From UMGS1908 sp045655005 (lineage in GTDB: Bacteria; Bacillota; Clostridia; Christensenellales; UBA1242), in contig JAZOOJ010000007.1 of assembly GCA_045655005.1 (NCBI GenBank), forward strand, positions 124,001 to 188,000: a DNA stretch of 64,000 nucleotides, given 5' to 3'. Under the pieces are notes generated by a model that saw only the letters and a program-made list of their open reading frames with translations, was not told the DNA's origin and did no database searches. Positions 8,449-16,321 of the stretch are shown here, one piece after another. A program made the translations under genes and the position numbers. Within the stretch, counting starts at the first letter, position 1. Every line of letters starts with the position of its first letter.

Positions 8449-8853
8449 TTATATTTGCTTTTTTTTGACATAGGAAACATTTGTCGATTTGCCTTTTATT
8501 AATTGCACAATAAATTGTGAAGTTCCCAATACAATCAAGAAGATTCCAAATATAGATGACAATGTTTTGTTTTCTAATTTTAGCGCAAAAAACACAGCAA
8601 TTATTGAAAGAATAGAAGCAACAACTGAAATTAGCCAACTACCCTTAAAGTCAATTAATTTATTTTTCGCATAAATTACACAAACTACAATAGAGCAAGG
8701 AATAAACACCAGCAAATTTGTTGCCTGAGCTGTTAATTGGTCAACTTTCATTATCATTGTCAAAATTGGTATAAGCAATGTTCCTCCACCCATTCCCATT
8801 CCTGCCAAAACCCCTGACACAACACTCAAAAGTAAAAAATAAACAAATTCCAT
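8449..8853 (-). CDS. Half-size TauE/SafE (DUF81) membrane permease, second half
   Basis: 134 residues with four hydrophobic helices and the GMGMGGGTLLIPIL motif (about 18-31) typical of one repeat of TauE/SafE sulphonate/anion exporters, which normally carry two such repeats in about 250 residues. It has its own ribosome site (AGGTG, five bases before ATG). It lies eight bases after the other half, which ends in a clean stop, so this is a two-gene arrangement and not one frameshifted gene. The two products probably form a heterodimer equivalent to a full permease. The substrate is unknown. Confidence 0.8.
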   Translation of the reverse strand: MEFVYFLLLSVVSGVLAGMGMGGGTLLIPILTMIMKVDQLTAQATNLLVFIPCSIVVCVIYAKNKLIDFKGSWLISVVASILSIIAVFFALKLENKTLSSIFGIFLIVLGTSQFIVQLIKGKSTNVSYVKKKQI

Positions 8854-8861
8854 TTCTACAC

Positions 8862-9227
8862 CTATCTAATCAAAATCCAAATCCCTGAACCTATCATAAC
8901 AAAATAAAAAATATAGTTAATCCACATACTGTTTAACTTTTTCAAACACAAGCTTCCAATTAAACCACCAATAAGAGTTCCTATTGCTACGGGCAATAAA
9001 ATACTATATTCAACTGCACCCTTAAACAAATAAGTCAGCCCACTTATTAAACAAATCGGCATCATAACAAACACAGCCGTACTATGAGTCACTTTTGTGT
9101 TCATTTTAAATAAATATGTTAACAGTGGAACCAACAACATTCCTCCACCAGCACCTAAAAAACCATTCACGAAACCAACAATTAATCCGGTTACTAGTGA
9201 AAATCCGATAAATTTTACAGCCTTCAT
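8862..9227 (-). CDS. Half-size TauE/SafE (DUF81) membrane permease, first half
   Basis: About 121 residues from the ATG at 9227 (MKAVKFIGFSLV), with four hydrophobic helices and the GFLGAGGGMLLVPLL motif of the TauE/SafE repeat. A longer in-frame TTG start at 9284 would add 19 residues (IKILKHYFQIF...). Neither start has a clear ribosome site; I prefer the ATG because the family motif begins soon after it. It is immediately followed by the second half gene. Likely an inner-membrane anion or organosulphur transporter subunit. Confidence 0.75.
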   Translation of the reverse strand: MKAVKFIGFSLVTGLIVGFVNGFLGAGGGMLLVPLLTYLFKMNTKVTHSTAVFVMMPICLISGLTYLFKGAVEYSILLPVAIGTLIGGLIGSLCLKKLNSMWINYIFYFVMIGSGIWILIR

Positions 9228-9420
9228 AACATTAGTATCTTTAAATATTTGAAAATAATGCTTTAAAATCTTGATTTTTATCAATTCTATGATTTTATAA
9301 AAATGTGCTTAGGAGAAATTATGATAAATTTATTTACAAAAACTTCATATTACTAATGTCACAAATAGAAAAGCCATATGTAGAAGTTTCGCTTTGTCAA
9401 TAATTAAAATTATAAAAACA

Positions 9421-9451
9421 ACTGCCATATAGCTTTATACTATATGGCAGT
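9421..9451. terminator. Strong hairpin between greA and the permease pair
   Basis: ACTGCCATATAG and CTATATGGCAGT form twelve perfect pairs around a seven-base loop, with T-rich flanks on both strands (TTTTATTC on plus). It could stop transcription in either direction. The sequence between it and the permease start at 9227 shows no convincing gene. Confidence 0.65.
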
Positions 9452-9483
9452 TTTATTCAAAAAAAGGTTGTTATTAAATAATA

Positions 9484-9516
9484 ACAAAAGTAAGCAACTG
9501 TTTTTATTGCTGACTT
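9484..9516 (-). terminator. Terminator directly after greA
   Basis: An AAGTCAGCAA/TTGCTTACTT stem (one mismatch) followed by TTTGTTATT on the minus strand begins eleven bases past the greA stop. Confidence 0.55.
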
Positions 9517-9526
9517 ATTTGTTTTT

Positions 9527-9997
9527 CTAAACTTTAATATTTAAAACTTTCATTTTGATAACGCCCGCTGGTGCGTCTACACTTACGATATCACCAATCT
9601 TTTTGCCCATTAAAGACCTTCCAATCGGAGATTCATTACTGATAAGTCCTTTGCTTGGATTGCATTCCAATGAACCAACGATTGAATATTCTACTTCTTC
9701 ATCAAATTCTTCATCGTAAAGCTTAACAGTTGTACCTACACCTACTACATCTGTCTTTATATCTTTACTATCTACAATCTTTGCAACTCTTAAAGTTTCT
9801 TCAATCTTTTCAATTTCTGCTTCAAGTTTTCTTTGCTCATCTCTTGCTGCATCATATTCAGCATTTTCACTTAAATCACCAAATTCTCTTGCCGTTTTTA
9901 ATTTCTCTATCACTTCTTGACGTCTTGTAGTCTTTAACATTTCCAAATATTTTTCTTTTTCTTCTCTTCCTTCTTTTGTTAAAAAGATATCTGCCAT
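9527..9997 (-). CDS. greA: Transcription elongation factor GreA
   Basis: Binds RNA polymerase and stimulates cleavage of the 3' end of backtracked RNA. At 156 residues it is full length. The N-terminal coiled coil carries the tip motif EFGDLSENAEYDAARDEQ (about 38-55) with the acidic residues that hold magnesium in the polymerase channel. The C-terminal FKBP-like domain includes SNESPIGRSLMGKKIGD. The start has AGGAGGT seven bases upstream. It is monocistronic, with a perfect consensus promoter (10041-10069) and a leader hairpin at 10018-10035. Confidence 0.97.
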   Translation of the reverse strand: MADIFLTKEGREEKEKYLEMLKTTRRQEVIEKLKTAREFGDLSENAEYDAARDEQRKLEAEIEKIEETLRVAKIVDSKDIKTDVVGVGTTVKLYDEEFDEEVEYSIVGSLECNPSKGLISNESPIGRSLMGKKIGDIVSVDAPAGVIKMKVLNIKV

Positions 9998-10017
9998 AAT
10001 ATTTACCTCCTGTACTT

Positions 10018-10035
10018 CTCGTGCATTTTCACGAG
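10018..10035 (-). promoter_or_regulatory. Hairpin in the greA leader
   Basis: CTCGTG and CACGAG pair perfectly around a six-base loop, within the short untranslated leader between the greA promoter and its ribosome site. It may be a 5' stability hairpin. Confidence 0.4.
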
Positions 10036-10040
10036 TGCAT

Positions 10041-10069
10041 ATTATATTATTAAATATTTATTCTGTCAA
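10041..10069 (-). promoter_or_regulatory. Perfect consensus promoter for greA
   Basis: TTGACA, 17 bases, TATAAT on the minus strand: a full match to the sigma-A consensus. Confidence 0.8.
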
Positions 10070-10100
10070 GTGAAAAATTTTATCTTTACTTAAAATTTTA

Positions 10101-10129
10101 TTGTTATTAAAAAACTTTTGTGCTAAACT
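10101..10129 (+). promoter_or_regulatory. Promoter for the 86-residue gene
   Basis: TTGTTA and TAAACT with 17-base spacing lie about 40 bases before the start codon. This is a moderate sigma-A match, back to back with the greA promoter. Confidence 0.5.
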
Positions 10130-10168
10130 ACTTAAAGTACAATTTTAAAAAACTAGGAGAGACAGAAA

Positions 10169-10429
10169 ATGATAAGAATTTGGGCAAAAACAATGCAAGA
10201 AAATAAGATTAAAAAAGATATCATCTATGAAACAATTGAGAATTATTCAAGAGAGACTTTTTTTGACCACCTGTCAGAAATTTGCTATCTTTTGAATATT
10301 CCAACCCCGGTTTTACTTGAAAACCATTACCACTCATATGAAAACTTTAATAATATCAAATTTTTAGAAAGCGACTTTGTTGAGTCAATTAATTTTGACT
10401 ACTTAATTCTCGAAAATGCACAACAATAA
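10169..10429 (+). CDS. Small protein of unknown function (86 residues)
   Basis: I do not recognise the family. It begins MIRIWAKTMQENKIKKDII, has no signal peptide or membrane helix, and reads as a small soluble, mostly helical protein with an acidic second half. AGGAG precedes the ATG, a promoter lies upstream, and a strong terminator follows the stop within ten bases. It is therefore a self-contained single-gene unit and very likely real. Confidence 0.75.
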   Translation: MIRIWAKTMQENKIKKDIIYETIENYSRETFFDHLSEICYLLNIPTPVLLENHYHSYENFNNIKFLESDFVESINFDYLILENAQQ

Positions 10430-10433
10430 TTTT

Positions 10434-10463
10434 AAAGGAAGCAAAACCATTTGCTTCCTTTTT
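10434..10463 (+). terminator. Terminator after the 86-residue gene
   Basis: AAAGGAAGCAAA and TTTGCTTCCTTT form twelve perfect pairs with a short loop and a T tail on the plus strand. The same stem may also serve the convergent gene. Confidence 0.8.
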
Positions 10464-10528
10464 CTTATTCATTATATTCAATTAATAGAAATTTATTCAC
10501 AACTATTATATTATTTGAACAATTTTAC

Positions 10529-11959
10529 CTATTCATAATTATTTATTAGTTTTTTCTTATCGCTTAAAGACAAGTCATTCCAAGATGTTTTCACCTTTTC
10601 CAAAAACTCAATCTCGCCAGCTGATAAAAATTTATCAGTAAACAATGTTTCACACTCATTTACACTTAAGAGGCAGTCTTTGTCGTTTTTAAGCATTATT
10701 TTGTTAGATATAACATTTTCAATCTCTTTAAAATCATTTGACTCACAAGAAATTAATGAAGTTATTGAGCCTGACTCTTTTAAATTTGAACCCAACTCAA
10801 ATATATTTTTTGCAGTTAAATTAGAAGTACTATTAGCCAAAAACCTTTTAAGCAATTGATAATTGTCTACATATAAAACAACATTATGTCCAAACTCCGC
10901 CAATCTTTTAATTCTTTCTAAAAGTATTGACAACCTGAAAATCTCTGCACTAGCTTCTTTTATTGAAGACAGATTTAGAACCACATCTGTAATTCCTTTA
11001 AGCATTAAGAGTTCTTCTTCACTCAAATCAACACTTACAGCATAAATATATGCAAGTTTTTCTTTTTTTGCGACACCGCCAAGGAGCCTTAATCCAATAA
11101 AATTCGCCAATTTATATTCGCCTACCAAAACATTTCTTGAACCGCAAGCAATAGGCGCAACCATATCAATCAACTCAATTGTTTCTAGTTTTGAATTTGG
11201 ATAACTTATCTTAAATTCCGTATACGTTTTTCGATTTTCTATACCATCCGAATCCTTACCGTTTACCATAAGCACTATTGGTTCGGCATCTCGTGATAAA
11301 TAATAATGGATTTCATCGCCCGTCATAATATTTCCCTTTGGAAACACAGAAGAATCTTCTATTTTTAGTTTATCACGACCATCAAATCCATTTTTTAAAA
11401 CATAGCAACAATCATTTTCAATATATGCATAACCATATTTTATTTCATATTTATCATCACTTAACAGTTCTTCGACATCTCCAACCATATATTTTTTTAA
11501 TTCATCACCAAAACTTATACCATAATCAAAGTTCCTATCTAAAACATTTGAAGATTTTTTGCCAAACCTTATCTGCTCTTCATAATAACTAATACACTTA
11601 TCATAAAGTTGGTTTCTTCTTTTTCTTTGAAGTTCTTCATCTCCAACACCAGAAGAAAATATGCCAACACCTATACCTTTTGGAACAAGATAATCATACT
11701 CAACAATAGCTTCATCTTCAATTCCGTCAACTTTCCCATTAAATATCTTCGAACCGAAGTGTTTTTTAGGACGCCCTCTGGTTTCTTTTTTCTTTTCAAC
11801 AACTCCACCCATCAACACAACTAAGATTTCATCTATCAATTCTTCTTTCCCCAACAAGGTAGGACTATCCACACCAATAGCATCTGCTAGTTTTCTTAAA
11901 TATTGAATTGACCTCGATTCTAGTTCTATCCTTTCACTGCCAATCAATTTACTAAACAT
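10529..11959 (-). CDS. Rho-like protein with degenerate ATPase site
   Basis: The domain order of transcription termination factor Rho is recognisable. N-terminal helical segment: YLRKLADAIGV..GKEELIDEIL (about 19-48). Basic linker with an AT-hook-like RGRPKK. Cold-shock-like RNA-binding part: YGYAYIENDCCYVLKN ... NIMTGDEIHYYL, cf. GFGFLR ... LRTGDTI. Hexamer ATPase core: YPNSKLETIELIDMVAPIACGSRNVLVGEY, cf. ...DLxAPIGKGQRGLIVAPP. The P-loop PPKAGKT reads GEYKLANF, the catalytic DERPEEV reads VSVDLSEEE, and the arginine-finger region is not recognisable. LLERIKRLAEFGHNVVLYVD still matches the Walker B strand. Likely an inactive Rho paralogue of unknown role. It has its own promoter. Confidence 0.75.
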   Translation of the reverse strand: MFSKLIGSERIELESRSIQYLRKLADAIGVDSPTLLGKEELIDEILVVLMGGVVEKKKETRGRPKKHFGSKIFNGKVDGIEDEAIVEYDYLVPKGIGVGIFSSGVGDEELQRKRRNQLYDKCISYYEEQIRFGKKSSNVLDRNFDYGISFGDELKKYMVGDVEELLSDDKYEIKYGYAYIENDCCYVLKNGFDGRDKLKIEDSSVFPKGNIMTGDEIHYYLSRDAEPIVLMVNGKDSDGIENRKTYTEFKISYPNSKLETIELIDMVAPIACGSRNVLVGEYKLANFIGLRLLGGVAKKEKLAYIYAVSVDLSEEELLMLKGITDVVLNLSSIKEASAEIFRLSILLERIKRLAEFGHNVVLYVDNYQLLKRFLANSTSNLTAKNIFELGSNLKESGSITSLISCESNDFKEIENVISNKIMLKNDKDCLLSVNECETLFTDKFLSAGEIEFLEKVKTSWNDLSLSDKKKLINNYE

Positions 11960-11987
11960 AAACTCACCGCCTTAAAGTTTTATAATC

Positions 11988-12016
11988 ATTATATCATCAT
12001 ATTATAGAATTGTAAA
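11988..12016 (-). promoter_or_regulatory. Promoter of the Rho-like gene
   Basis: TTTACA, 17 bases, TATAAT on the minus strand, about 30 bases before the start codon. Confidence 0.65.
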
Positions 12017-12038
12017 CTTGAATTATACAAACAAAAAA

Positions 12039-12068
12039 TAAAACCTATGAAATTAATTCATAGGTTTT
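12039..12068 (-). terminator. Terminator of the rplU-prp-rpmA operon
   Basis: AAAACCTATGAA and TTCATAGGTTTT form twelve perfect pairs, with a T-rich tail on the minus strand just after rpmA. Confidence 0.8.
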
Positions 12069-12075
12069 TAGATTA

Positions 12076-12348
12076 TTATAAAACGCTTACTTTTTTACGG
12101 TCTTTTCCTACACGTTCAAATTTAACTGCGCCTGTCTTTTTAGCATACAAAGTATCATCATCTCCAATACCAACATTGGTTCCTGGATGAATCTTTGTTC
12201 CTCTTTGACGTACAATTATGCTTCCAGCAGATACGATTTCACCATCGAAAGCCTTAACGCCAAGTCTTTGAGCATTACTATCTCTTCCGTTCTTGGTTGA
12301 ACCGCCACCCTTTTTATGAGCGAATAATTGAATATTCATAAACATCAT
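12076..12348 (-). CDS. rpmA: 50S ribosomal protein L27 with cleavable N-terminal extension
   Basis: 90 residues from the first ATG. NIQLFAHKKGGGSTKNGRDS is the Firmicutes L27 N-terminus, in which Prp protease cuts after the phenylalanine/alanine site to expose the HKKG tail that reaches the peptidyl-transferase centre. The rest (RLGVKAFDGEIVSAGSIIVRQ) is standard L27. The first ATG overlaps the prp stop codon (ATGA), with GGAGGT nine bases upstream; two further in-frame ATGs follow within nine bases. Confidence 0.97.
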   Translation of the reverse strand: MMFMNIQLFAHKKGGGSTKNGRDSNAQRLGVKAFDGEIVSAGSIIVRQRGTKIHPGTNVGIGDDDTLYAKKTGAVKFERVGKDRKKVSVL

Positions 12349-12680
12349 AAGTTCTTTACCTCCACTTCAATATAATCTGAGAAGCCTTCGTTTAAATCAG
12401 ATATTCCTAAATGCATTGTATTTAAAATAACATCAGCATCGTGTTTTTTATCATCATCAAGGTCGTCAGGAATTTCAATTGATAAATAACCTTTATCATC
12501 ATTCCTTTCAAACTTTGCATTCACCCCTGCAATAATTAAAATACCCATTAATGCAGTTTGTACTATGCTTGACAATGCAGAGCATACAATATCTTCACCA
12601 GCCTCTCCGTAGTTTGTATGACCATCACAAACTATTTTTTTTATGCTTCCATTTTGTTTTTCAATAGTAACGTTAGTCAT
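12345..12680 (-). CDS. prp: Ribosomal-processing cysteine protease Prp (YsxB family)
   Basis: 111 residues. CDGHTNYGEAGEDIVCSALSS (about 19-39) holds the histidine and cysteine of the Prp catalytic pair. Prp removes the N-terminal extension of L27, and its substrate rpmA is the next gene downstream, overlapping by four bases. The location between rplU and rpmA is the standard Firmicutes order. The start at 12680 follows rplU by five bases. Confidence 0.93.
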   Translation of the reverse strand: MTNVTIEKQNGSIKKIVCDGHTNYGEAGEDIVCSALSSIVQTALMGILIIAGVNAKFERNDDKGYLSIEIPDDLDDDKKHDADVILNTMHLGISDLNEGFSDYIEVEVKNL

Positions 12681-12685
12681 AACAA

Positions 12686-12991
12686 TTAACCTATTGAAAC
12701 AACTTTTAGTTTAGAATATGGTTGACGATGGCCTTGTTTCTTGTGCTCATTCTTCTTTGCTTTGTACTTGTAAACAACAACCTTGTCTTCTTTGCCATTT
12801 TCTAAAACTTCTGCTACGACTTTAACATTTTTAACGTCAGCACCAGTTTTCACATTGCCTTGGTCATCAACATAAAGCAAACATTTTAGTTCAACATTAG
12901 AACCAACTTCTGCGTTTACTTTTTCAGTCTTAAAGAACTTTCCAACTTCTGCCTTTTGTTGCTTTCCGCCAGCTTCTACAATAGCGTACAT
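12686..12991 (-). CDS. rplU: 50S ribosomal protein L21
   Basis: 101 residues beginning MYAIVEAGGKQQKAEVGKFF, the standard L21 start, and ending KKQGHRQPYSKLKVVSIG. A longer in-frame start 40 codons upstream would read through the L21 leader RNA and is rejected; AGGAGGT lies just before this ATG. First gene of rplU-prp-rpmA. Confidence 0.97.
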   Translation of the reverse strand: MYAIVEAGGKQQKAEVGKFFKTEKVNAEVGSNVELKCLLYVDDQGNVKTGADVKNVKVVAEVLENGKEDKVVVYKYKAKKNEHKKQGHRQPYSKLKVVSIG

Positions 12992-13078
12992 ATTAAGTTT
13001 ACCTCCTCTTACCAGTCTCACCGTTAGGGTGACTTTTTGTAAGTCTTTTGATATAGAACCCTCTCCGAGTGGCTCGAG
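12992..13078 (-). ncRNA. L21 leader RNA
   Basis: The untranslated leader between the promoter and rplU contains a GAGCCACTC-type stem and TCACC-CTAAC-GGTGA hairpin typical of the Firmicutes L21 leader, in which ribosomal protein binding is thought to autoregulate the operon. Assigned from position and hairpin pattern, not from a covariance-model search. Confidence 0.65.
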
Positions 13079-13083
13079 AAAAA

Positions 13084-13112
13084 TTTTATCACATAACTGT
13101 AAGTTTGTCAAC
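13084..13112 (-). promoter_or_regulatory. Promoter of rplU-prp-rpmA
   Basis: TTGACA, 17 bases, TAAAAT on the minus strand. The -35 overlaps the stop codon of spoIVFB. Confidence 0.8.
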
Positions 13113-14019
13113 GGTTCCCACTAATTTTTTTATTATATTTTAATAGCAAAATATCTTCAAAAGACTTTTTAAAGTCTTCGGCTGTAATATTGTTAAAAAT
13201 CAACTCATCAACTATTTTTTCAGTTCTCATTTCATCATCAACTACAATAAACCTATAAAATTTTTGCGATCTTAGTTTTGAGTAAATTTTATAGATTTTT
13301 GTTTTCTTATTCACAACCAGCTCAACAACTTCCAAACTTTTTGAAAGATTTTTATTCAAACCAATTCGTGCATTAAGTCTTAAATAATTGTTTTGCATAG
13401 ACGATGAAGACGCCGAGACAAACAGCATTATTGAAATAATTCCAAATGATAAATTATACGTATAAAAAAGACTTAAAATAAACAAAACAAACAGCATCAA
13501 AGCGAAAACTTTTGTTTCAATTTTTGCATATTTTATTGCATCTATTCTTCTTATTTTTCTAGACAGCATTGCAACTACAACCCGACCACCATCTAATGGA
13601 TAAATTGGCAAAAAATTAAATATCGCACATACGATATTGGACACACAAAAATCATAAGTATACCCATAACAGTTTGGAGCAATCCACCACATAGCAATTG
13701 TAATTATTGCAACAATTAAACTTGTTAGCGGTCCAGCCAACGCAATTTTTATTTCATCATTATATATGAACTCATCTAATTCTCCACTCAACTCCGCGCC
13801 GTAGGGCATAAGCCTTAATTGTACCATTTTATAACCACAACGTTTTGCGACAATAAAATGCCCTGCTTCATGAATGACTGCAGATAATGTATAACACAAA
13901 AAAATATGCAACATTCCAACAATAATGCAATATATTCCTAAAACCACAAATAATGGATGAATCACTATTGGCAATTTGCTGTAAACGTCAATATAACTAT
14001 TAAAAAATTTTTTAAACAT
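13108..14019 (-). CDS. spoIVFB: SpoIVFB-type site-2 (M50) intramembrane metalloprotease
   Basis: 303 residues. LSAVIHEAGHFIVAKRCGY carries the zinc-binding HExxH, and FNFLPIYPLDGGRVV carries the third ligand motif (NxxPxxxLDGG). Four to six membrane helices are followed by a soluble C-terminal region of about 90 residues that looks like a reduced CBS-type domain. In spore formers SpoIVFB cleaves pro-sigma-K in the mother cell. The location beside spoIVFA, minD and rplU matches the classic sporulation locus. It overlaps spoIVFA by eight bases. Confidence 0.9.
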   Translation of the reverse strand: MFKKFFNSYIDVYSKLPIVIHPLFVVLGIYCIIVGMLHIFLCYTLSAVIHEAGHFIVAKRCGYKMVQLRLMPYGAELSGELDEFIYNDEIKIALAGPLTSLIVAIITIAMWWIAPNCYGYTYDFCVSNIVCAIFNFLPIYPLDGGRVVVAMLSRKIRRIDAIKYAKIETKVFALMLFVLFILSLFYTYNLSFGIISIMLFVSASSSSMQNNYLRLNARIGLNKNLSKSLEVVELVVNKKTKIYKIYSKLRSQKFYRFIVVDDEMRTEKIVDELIFNNITAEDFKKSFEDILLLKYNKKISGNR

Positions 14020-14491
14020 TGAAAAATGTCCTTATCGTTTTCAAACTTACTCGATTGTCGTTTTTATACACCTTAACATACAACTTGTCTGTCAATAAGC
14101 TTCCAACTATGTCACCAGGCCCAACTTTTTCTCCATCTTTAACATTGAGCACATCAAACCCTAAAACATAACATTTATAGCCATATTTTTCTATAACAAC
14201 TCCTCTCATCTCATCCTTTTGAATATGACTTACTTTCAATGCCAATGGAGCCTTTACAAATGACTTTTCATAAGTTGAGATAACAATATATCCTCTTGAA
14301 TCTTCTTCAATCTTTAAAACCTCAAACGGTACGCAATAATCTATGATTTCAGCATCAGTTTCAATTTCATTTTTTTTAGCATTTTGATAAATTGGCATAA
14401 TAGGAAATTCTGTAAATGCCAAATTAAACAATGACAAACTAAAAAACATTAAAACAGCAAAAAACTGAGGCAAAACCTTACGCTTATACAT
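14012..14491 (-). CDS. spoIVFA: SpoIVFA-like sporulation protein
   Basis: 159 residues: one N-terminal membrane helix (about 10-28), then an extracytoplasmic region ending in a degenerate LytM/M23-like beta segment (MRGVVIEKYGYKCYVLG ... GEKVGPGDIVGSLL). In Bacillus, SpoIVFA anchors and holds SpoIVFB inactive until signalled. The metal-binding residues of active M23 peptidases are not evident, as expected for SpoIVFA. Identified mostly by position directly upstream of spoIVFB. Confidence 0.75.
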   Translation of the reverse strand: MYKRKVLPQFFAVLMFFSLSLFNLAFTEFPIMPIYQNAKKNEIETDAEIIDYCVPFEVLKIEEDSRGYIVISTYEKSFVKAPLALKVSHIQKDEMRGVVIEKYGYKCYVLGFDVLNVKDGEKVGPGDIVGSLLTDKLYVKVYKNDNRVSLKTIRTFFNV

Positions 14492-14548
14492 ATTAATATA
14501 ATTTTATAATTAATTTTTCATTAATATTACCCTAGTCAGCTATAAAAA

Positions 14549-14779
14549 TTAAAAACTACTTCTAAAATTATAAAAGTTGGTTGTGTTTGCAATGACTTTA
14601 ATTTGCCACTCCCCATTAGATTGCAGATTAACAAAACATTCCACTCCTTTTACATCCATATAATTTGATAGTAGCTCATAAATTTCAGATTTTATAACAG
14701 AATTAAACTTCTCATCCCTATTGCTTTTGTCTTTAACTAAAATATTTTTTATTCTTAAATACTCCGTTTTACAATACAT
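14549..14779 (-). CDS. minE: MinE-like topological specificity factor (diverged)
   Basis: 76 residues, nine bases after minD, the usual place and length for MinE in Clostridia. KTEYLRIKNILVKDKSNRDEKF resembles the MinE segment in which the helix precedes LVxDRxxxxP. A beta-strand part follows (VECFVNLQSNGEWQIKVIANT). MinE stimulates MinD ATPase and drives its removal from the membrane. Similarity is weak, so identity rests on context. Confidence 0.55.
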   Translation of the reverse strand: MYCKTEYLRIKNILVKDKSNRDEKFNSVIKSEIYELLSNYMDVKGVECFVNLQSNGEWQIKVIANTTNFYNFRSSF

Positions 14780-14788
14780 CAGTTTATC

Positions 14789-15571
14789 CTACCTTTTCAA
14801 AAATGATAATATTTTATTTGGCTTCGCCAGATAGTCATACTTCTCATATTTGCAGTTTATTATATTTTTGCATAGCACTGCAAAAGCATATTGAACTTTC
14901 AAATCTTTAAATGGGCCAAACTTTGTTAAAAAAGAGTTAAACAGACCGATTTCTTCACTTTCAGGAATTATTCCTACAGTTTTTTTTGATAACAACGATT
15001 CAATTTCTTCAACAGAAAGCATTTCTTTTTTCTTAATCTTATCAATTTTTATTCGATTTACTATCAGCGCCGTATTTGAAATTTTTTTACTTTCCAGCAA
15101 TCCAACAACTTTGTATGCATCTCTAATGGAAGACACGTGTGGATTGACAACCACTATTGCTTCATCTGCTGGAGTACTAGCCATTTCAAAGCCATCTCCG
15201 ATACCGGCGGGACTGTCAATCAAAACAATATCAAAATTGTCTTTTAAAATTTCAACAACTCTAAAGAAACTTTTTGAGTCAATGTGTTTTCCGTTGTAGA
15301 TTTTACAACAAGGCAAAATAAATAGATTAGACAAACAAGGATCTTCAAGCAAGGCTTGAAGAACCCTACATTTCCCCTCAATACAATCAACTAAATCGTA
15401 AACGATTTTATTTTCAACGCCCAACACTATATCTAAATTATTAAGCCCAATATCTGAATCAACAACACAAACAGACTTTCCACTGGATGCAAGCATAATC
15501 CCAAGATTTGCCGTTATAGTAGTTTTACCAACGCCACCTTTCCCACTTGTCACAACTATCACCCTTCCCAT
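14789..15571 (-). CDS. minD: Septum site-determining ATPase MinD
   Basis: 260 residues. VVTSGKGGVGKTTITANLG is the deviant Walker A motif, VCVVDSDIGLNNLDIVLG the A' motif, and FDIVLIDSPAGIG the Walker B. The C-terminus (DYLAKPNKILSFLKR) is the amphipathic membrane-targeting helix. MinD positions the division-septum inhibitor at the poles. minC is absent from the window. A promoter at 15602-15630 starts the unit minD-minE-spoIVFA-spoIVFB. Confidence 0.93.
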   Translation of the reverse strand: MGRVIVVTSGKGGVGKTTITANLGIMLASSGKSVCVVDSDIGLNNLDIVLGVENKIVYDLVDCIEGKCRVLQALLEDPCLSNLFILPCCKIYNGKHIDSKSFFRVVEILKDNFDIVLIDSPAGIGDGFEMASTPADEAIVVVNPHVSSIRDAYKVVGLLESKKISNTALIVNRIKIDKIKKKEMLSVEEIESLLSKKTVGIIPESEEIGLFNSFLTKFGPFKDLKVQYAFAVLCKNIINCKYEKYDYLAKPNKILSFLKR

Positions 15572-15601
15572 AAATTTTCTCCCAAATAAAAAACTCGACT
15601 C

Positions 15602-15630
15602 TATTATTAAGCCAAGTTTTAATTTGTCAA
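15602..15630 (-). promoter_or_regulatory. Promoter for the minD-spoIVF unit
   Basis: TTGACA, 17 bases, ATAATA on the minus strand, upstream of minD. Confidence 0.6.
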
Positions 15631-15653
15631 AAGTCTATTGTGTAAAATTTTGA

Positions 15654-16292
15654 CTATTTTTGAGTTTCACTTAACTCCGTCAAGCAAACCTTATTAGAGC
15701 CTTGTGTCTTTCTTTTAATTATATACATTAATACATACCACATAATTACTAATATTTGAATTGGCACACACAACAAATACAACAACGCCGACTTTGTCCC
15801 ATAAAAAATTAAATGTGCAGATAATGCAATGGTCCAAACCAACAAACTAACCAGAGTTGCTGTAATCCAAAGTCTCCCCCATAAACACGAGAACACAATC
15901 GACACAATAGAACTTATTGGTACAGCGACAACAAAACTCAACCACGCACGCCCAACATCCAGCCACAAAAGCACAACAAAGCATAATGTCGCAACTAGCC
16001 AAACAAGACCTGCCGAAAGAAGAGAAATTAGCAACCTTTTAGATATTAAAGACGATTCTATCTCTATTTTTTTCAATCCTTCGCTATTTTGAAAAAAATC
16101 ATCAATTTTTACCCCATAAAGGTCTGAAAGTTGTTTTAACACCAAAACATCTGGAATTGCCAACCCCCTTTCCCATTTTGATATGGATTTATCAGAATAG
16201 TTTAATTTCTCTGCAAGCTCTAACTGGGTCAATCCCGCTTGTGTCCTAAAATTTATTAAATTTTTTGCAATTAGTTCTTTCATTTCTTCCAT
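15654..16292 (-). CDS. XRE-family regulator fused to membrane helices
   Basis: 212 residues. Residues about 8-65 form a helix-turn-helix (RTQAGLTQLELAEKLNYSDKSISKWERG). Residues about 88-198 hold four or more membrane helices, and a short polar tail follows. This layout, a DNA-binding head tethered to the membrane, is common in Firmicutes and suggests sensing at the membrane. A long palindromic element lies just upstream (16322-16354) and could be its own operator. Targets are unknown. Confidence 0.85.
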   Translation of the reverse strand: MEEMKELIAKNLINFRTQAGLTQLELAEKLNYSDKSISKWERGLAIPDVLVLKQLSDLYGVKIDDFFQNSEGLKKIEIESSLISKRLLISLLSAGLVWLVATLCFVVLLWLDVGRAWLSFVVAVPISSIVSIVFSCLWGRLWITATLVSLLVWTIALSAHLIFYGTKSALLYLLCVPIQILVIMWYVLMYIIKRKTQGSNKVCLTELSETQK

Positions 16293-16321
16293 AATGTATT
16301 ATTATAATAAAATTCTATCTC

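Noticed and set aside
8854..8861. Frameshift splitting one TauE/SafE gene
   Set aside because: The first half ends in a clean stop after a complete repeat and the second has its own ribosome site and ATG, so two genes are more likely.
9309..9356. Eleven-codon plus-strand frame with an AGGAG site
   Set aside because: Too short to support and no terminator or homologue; may be chance or decay.
12992..13111. Upstream extension of rplU by 40 codons
   Set aside because: The sequence is the L21 leader RNA and includes part of the promoter; L21 starts at MYAIVEAGGKQ.
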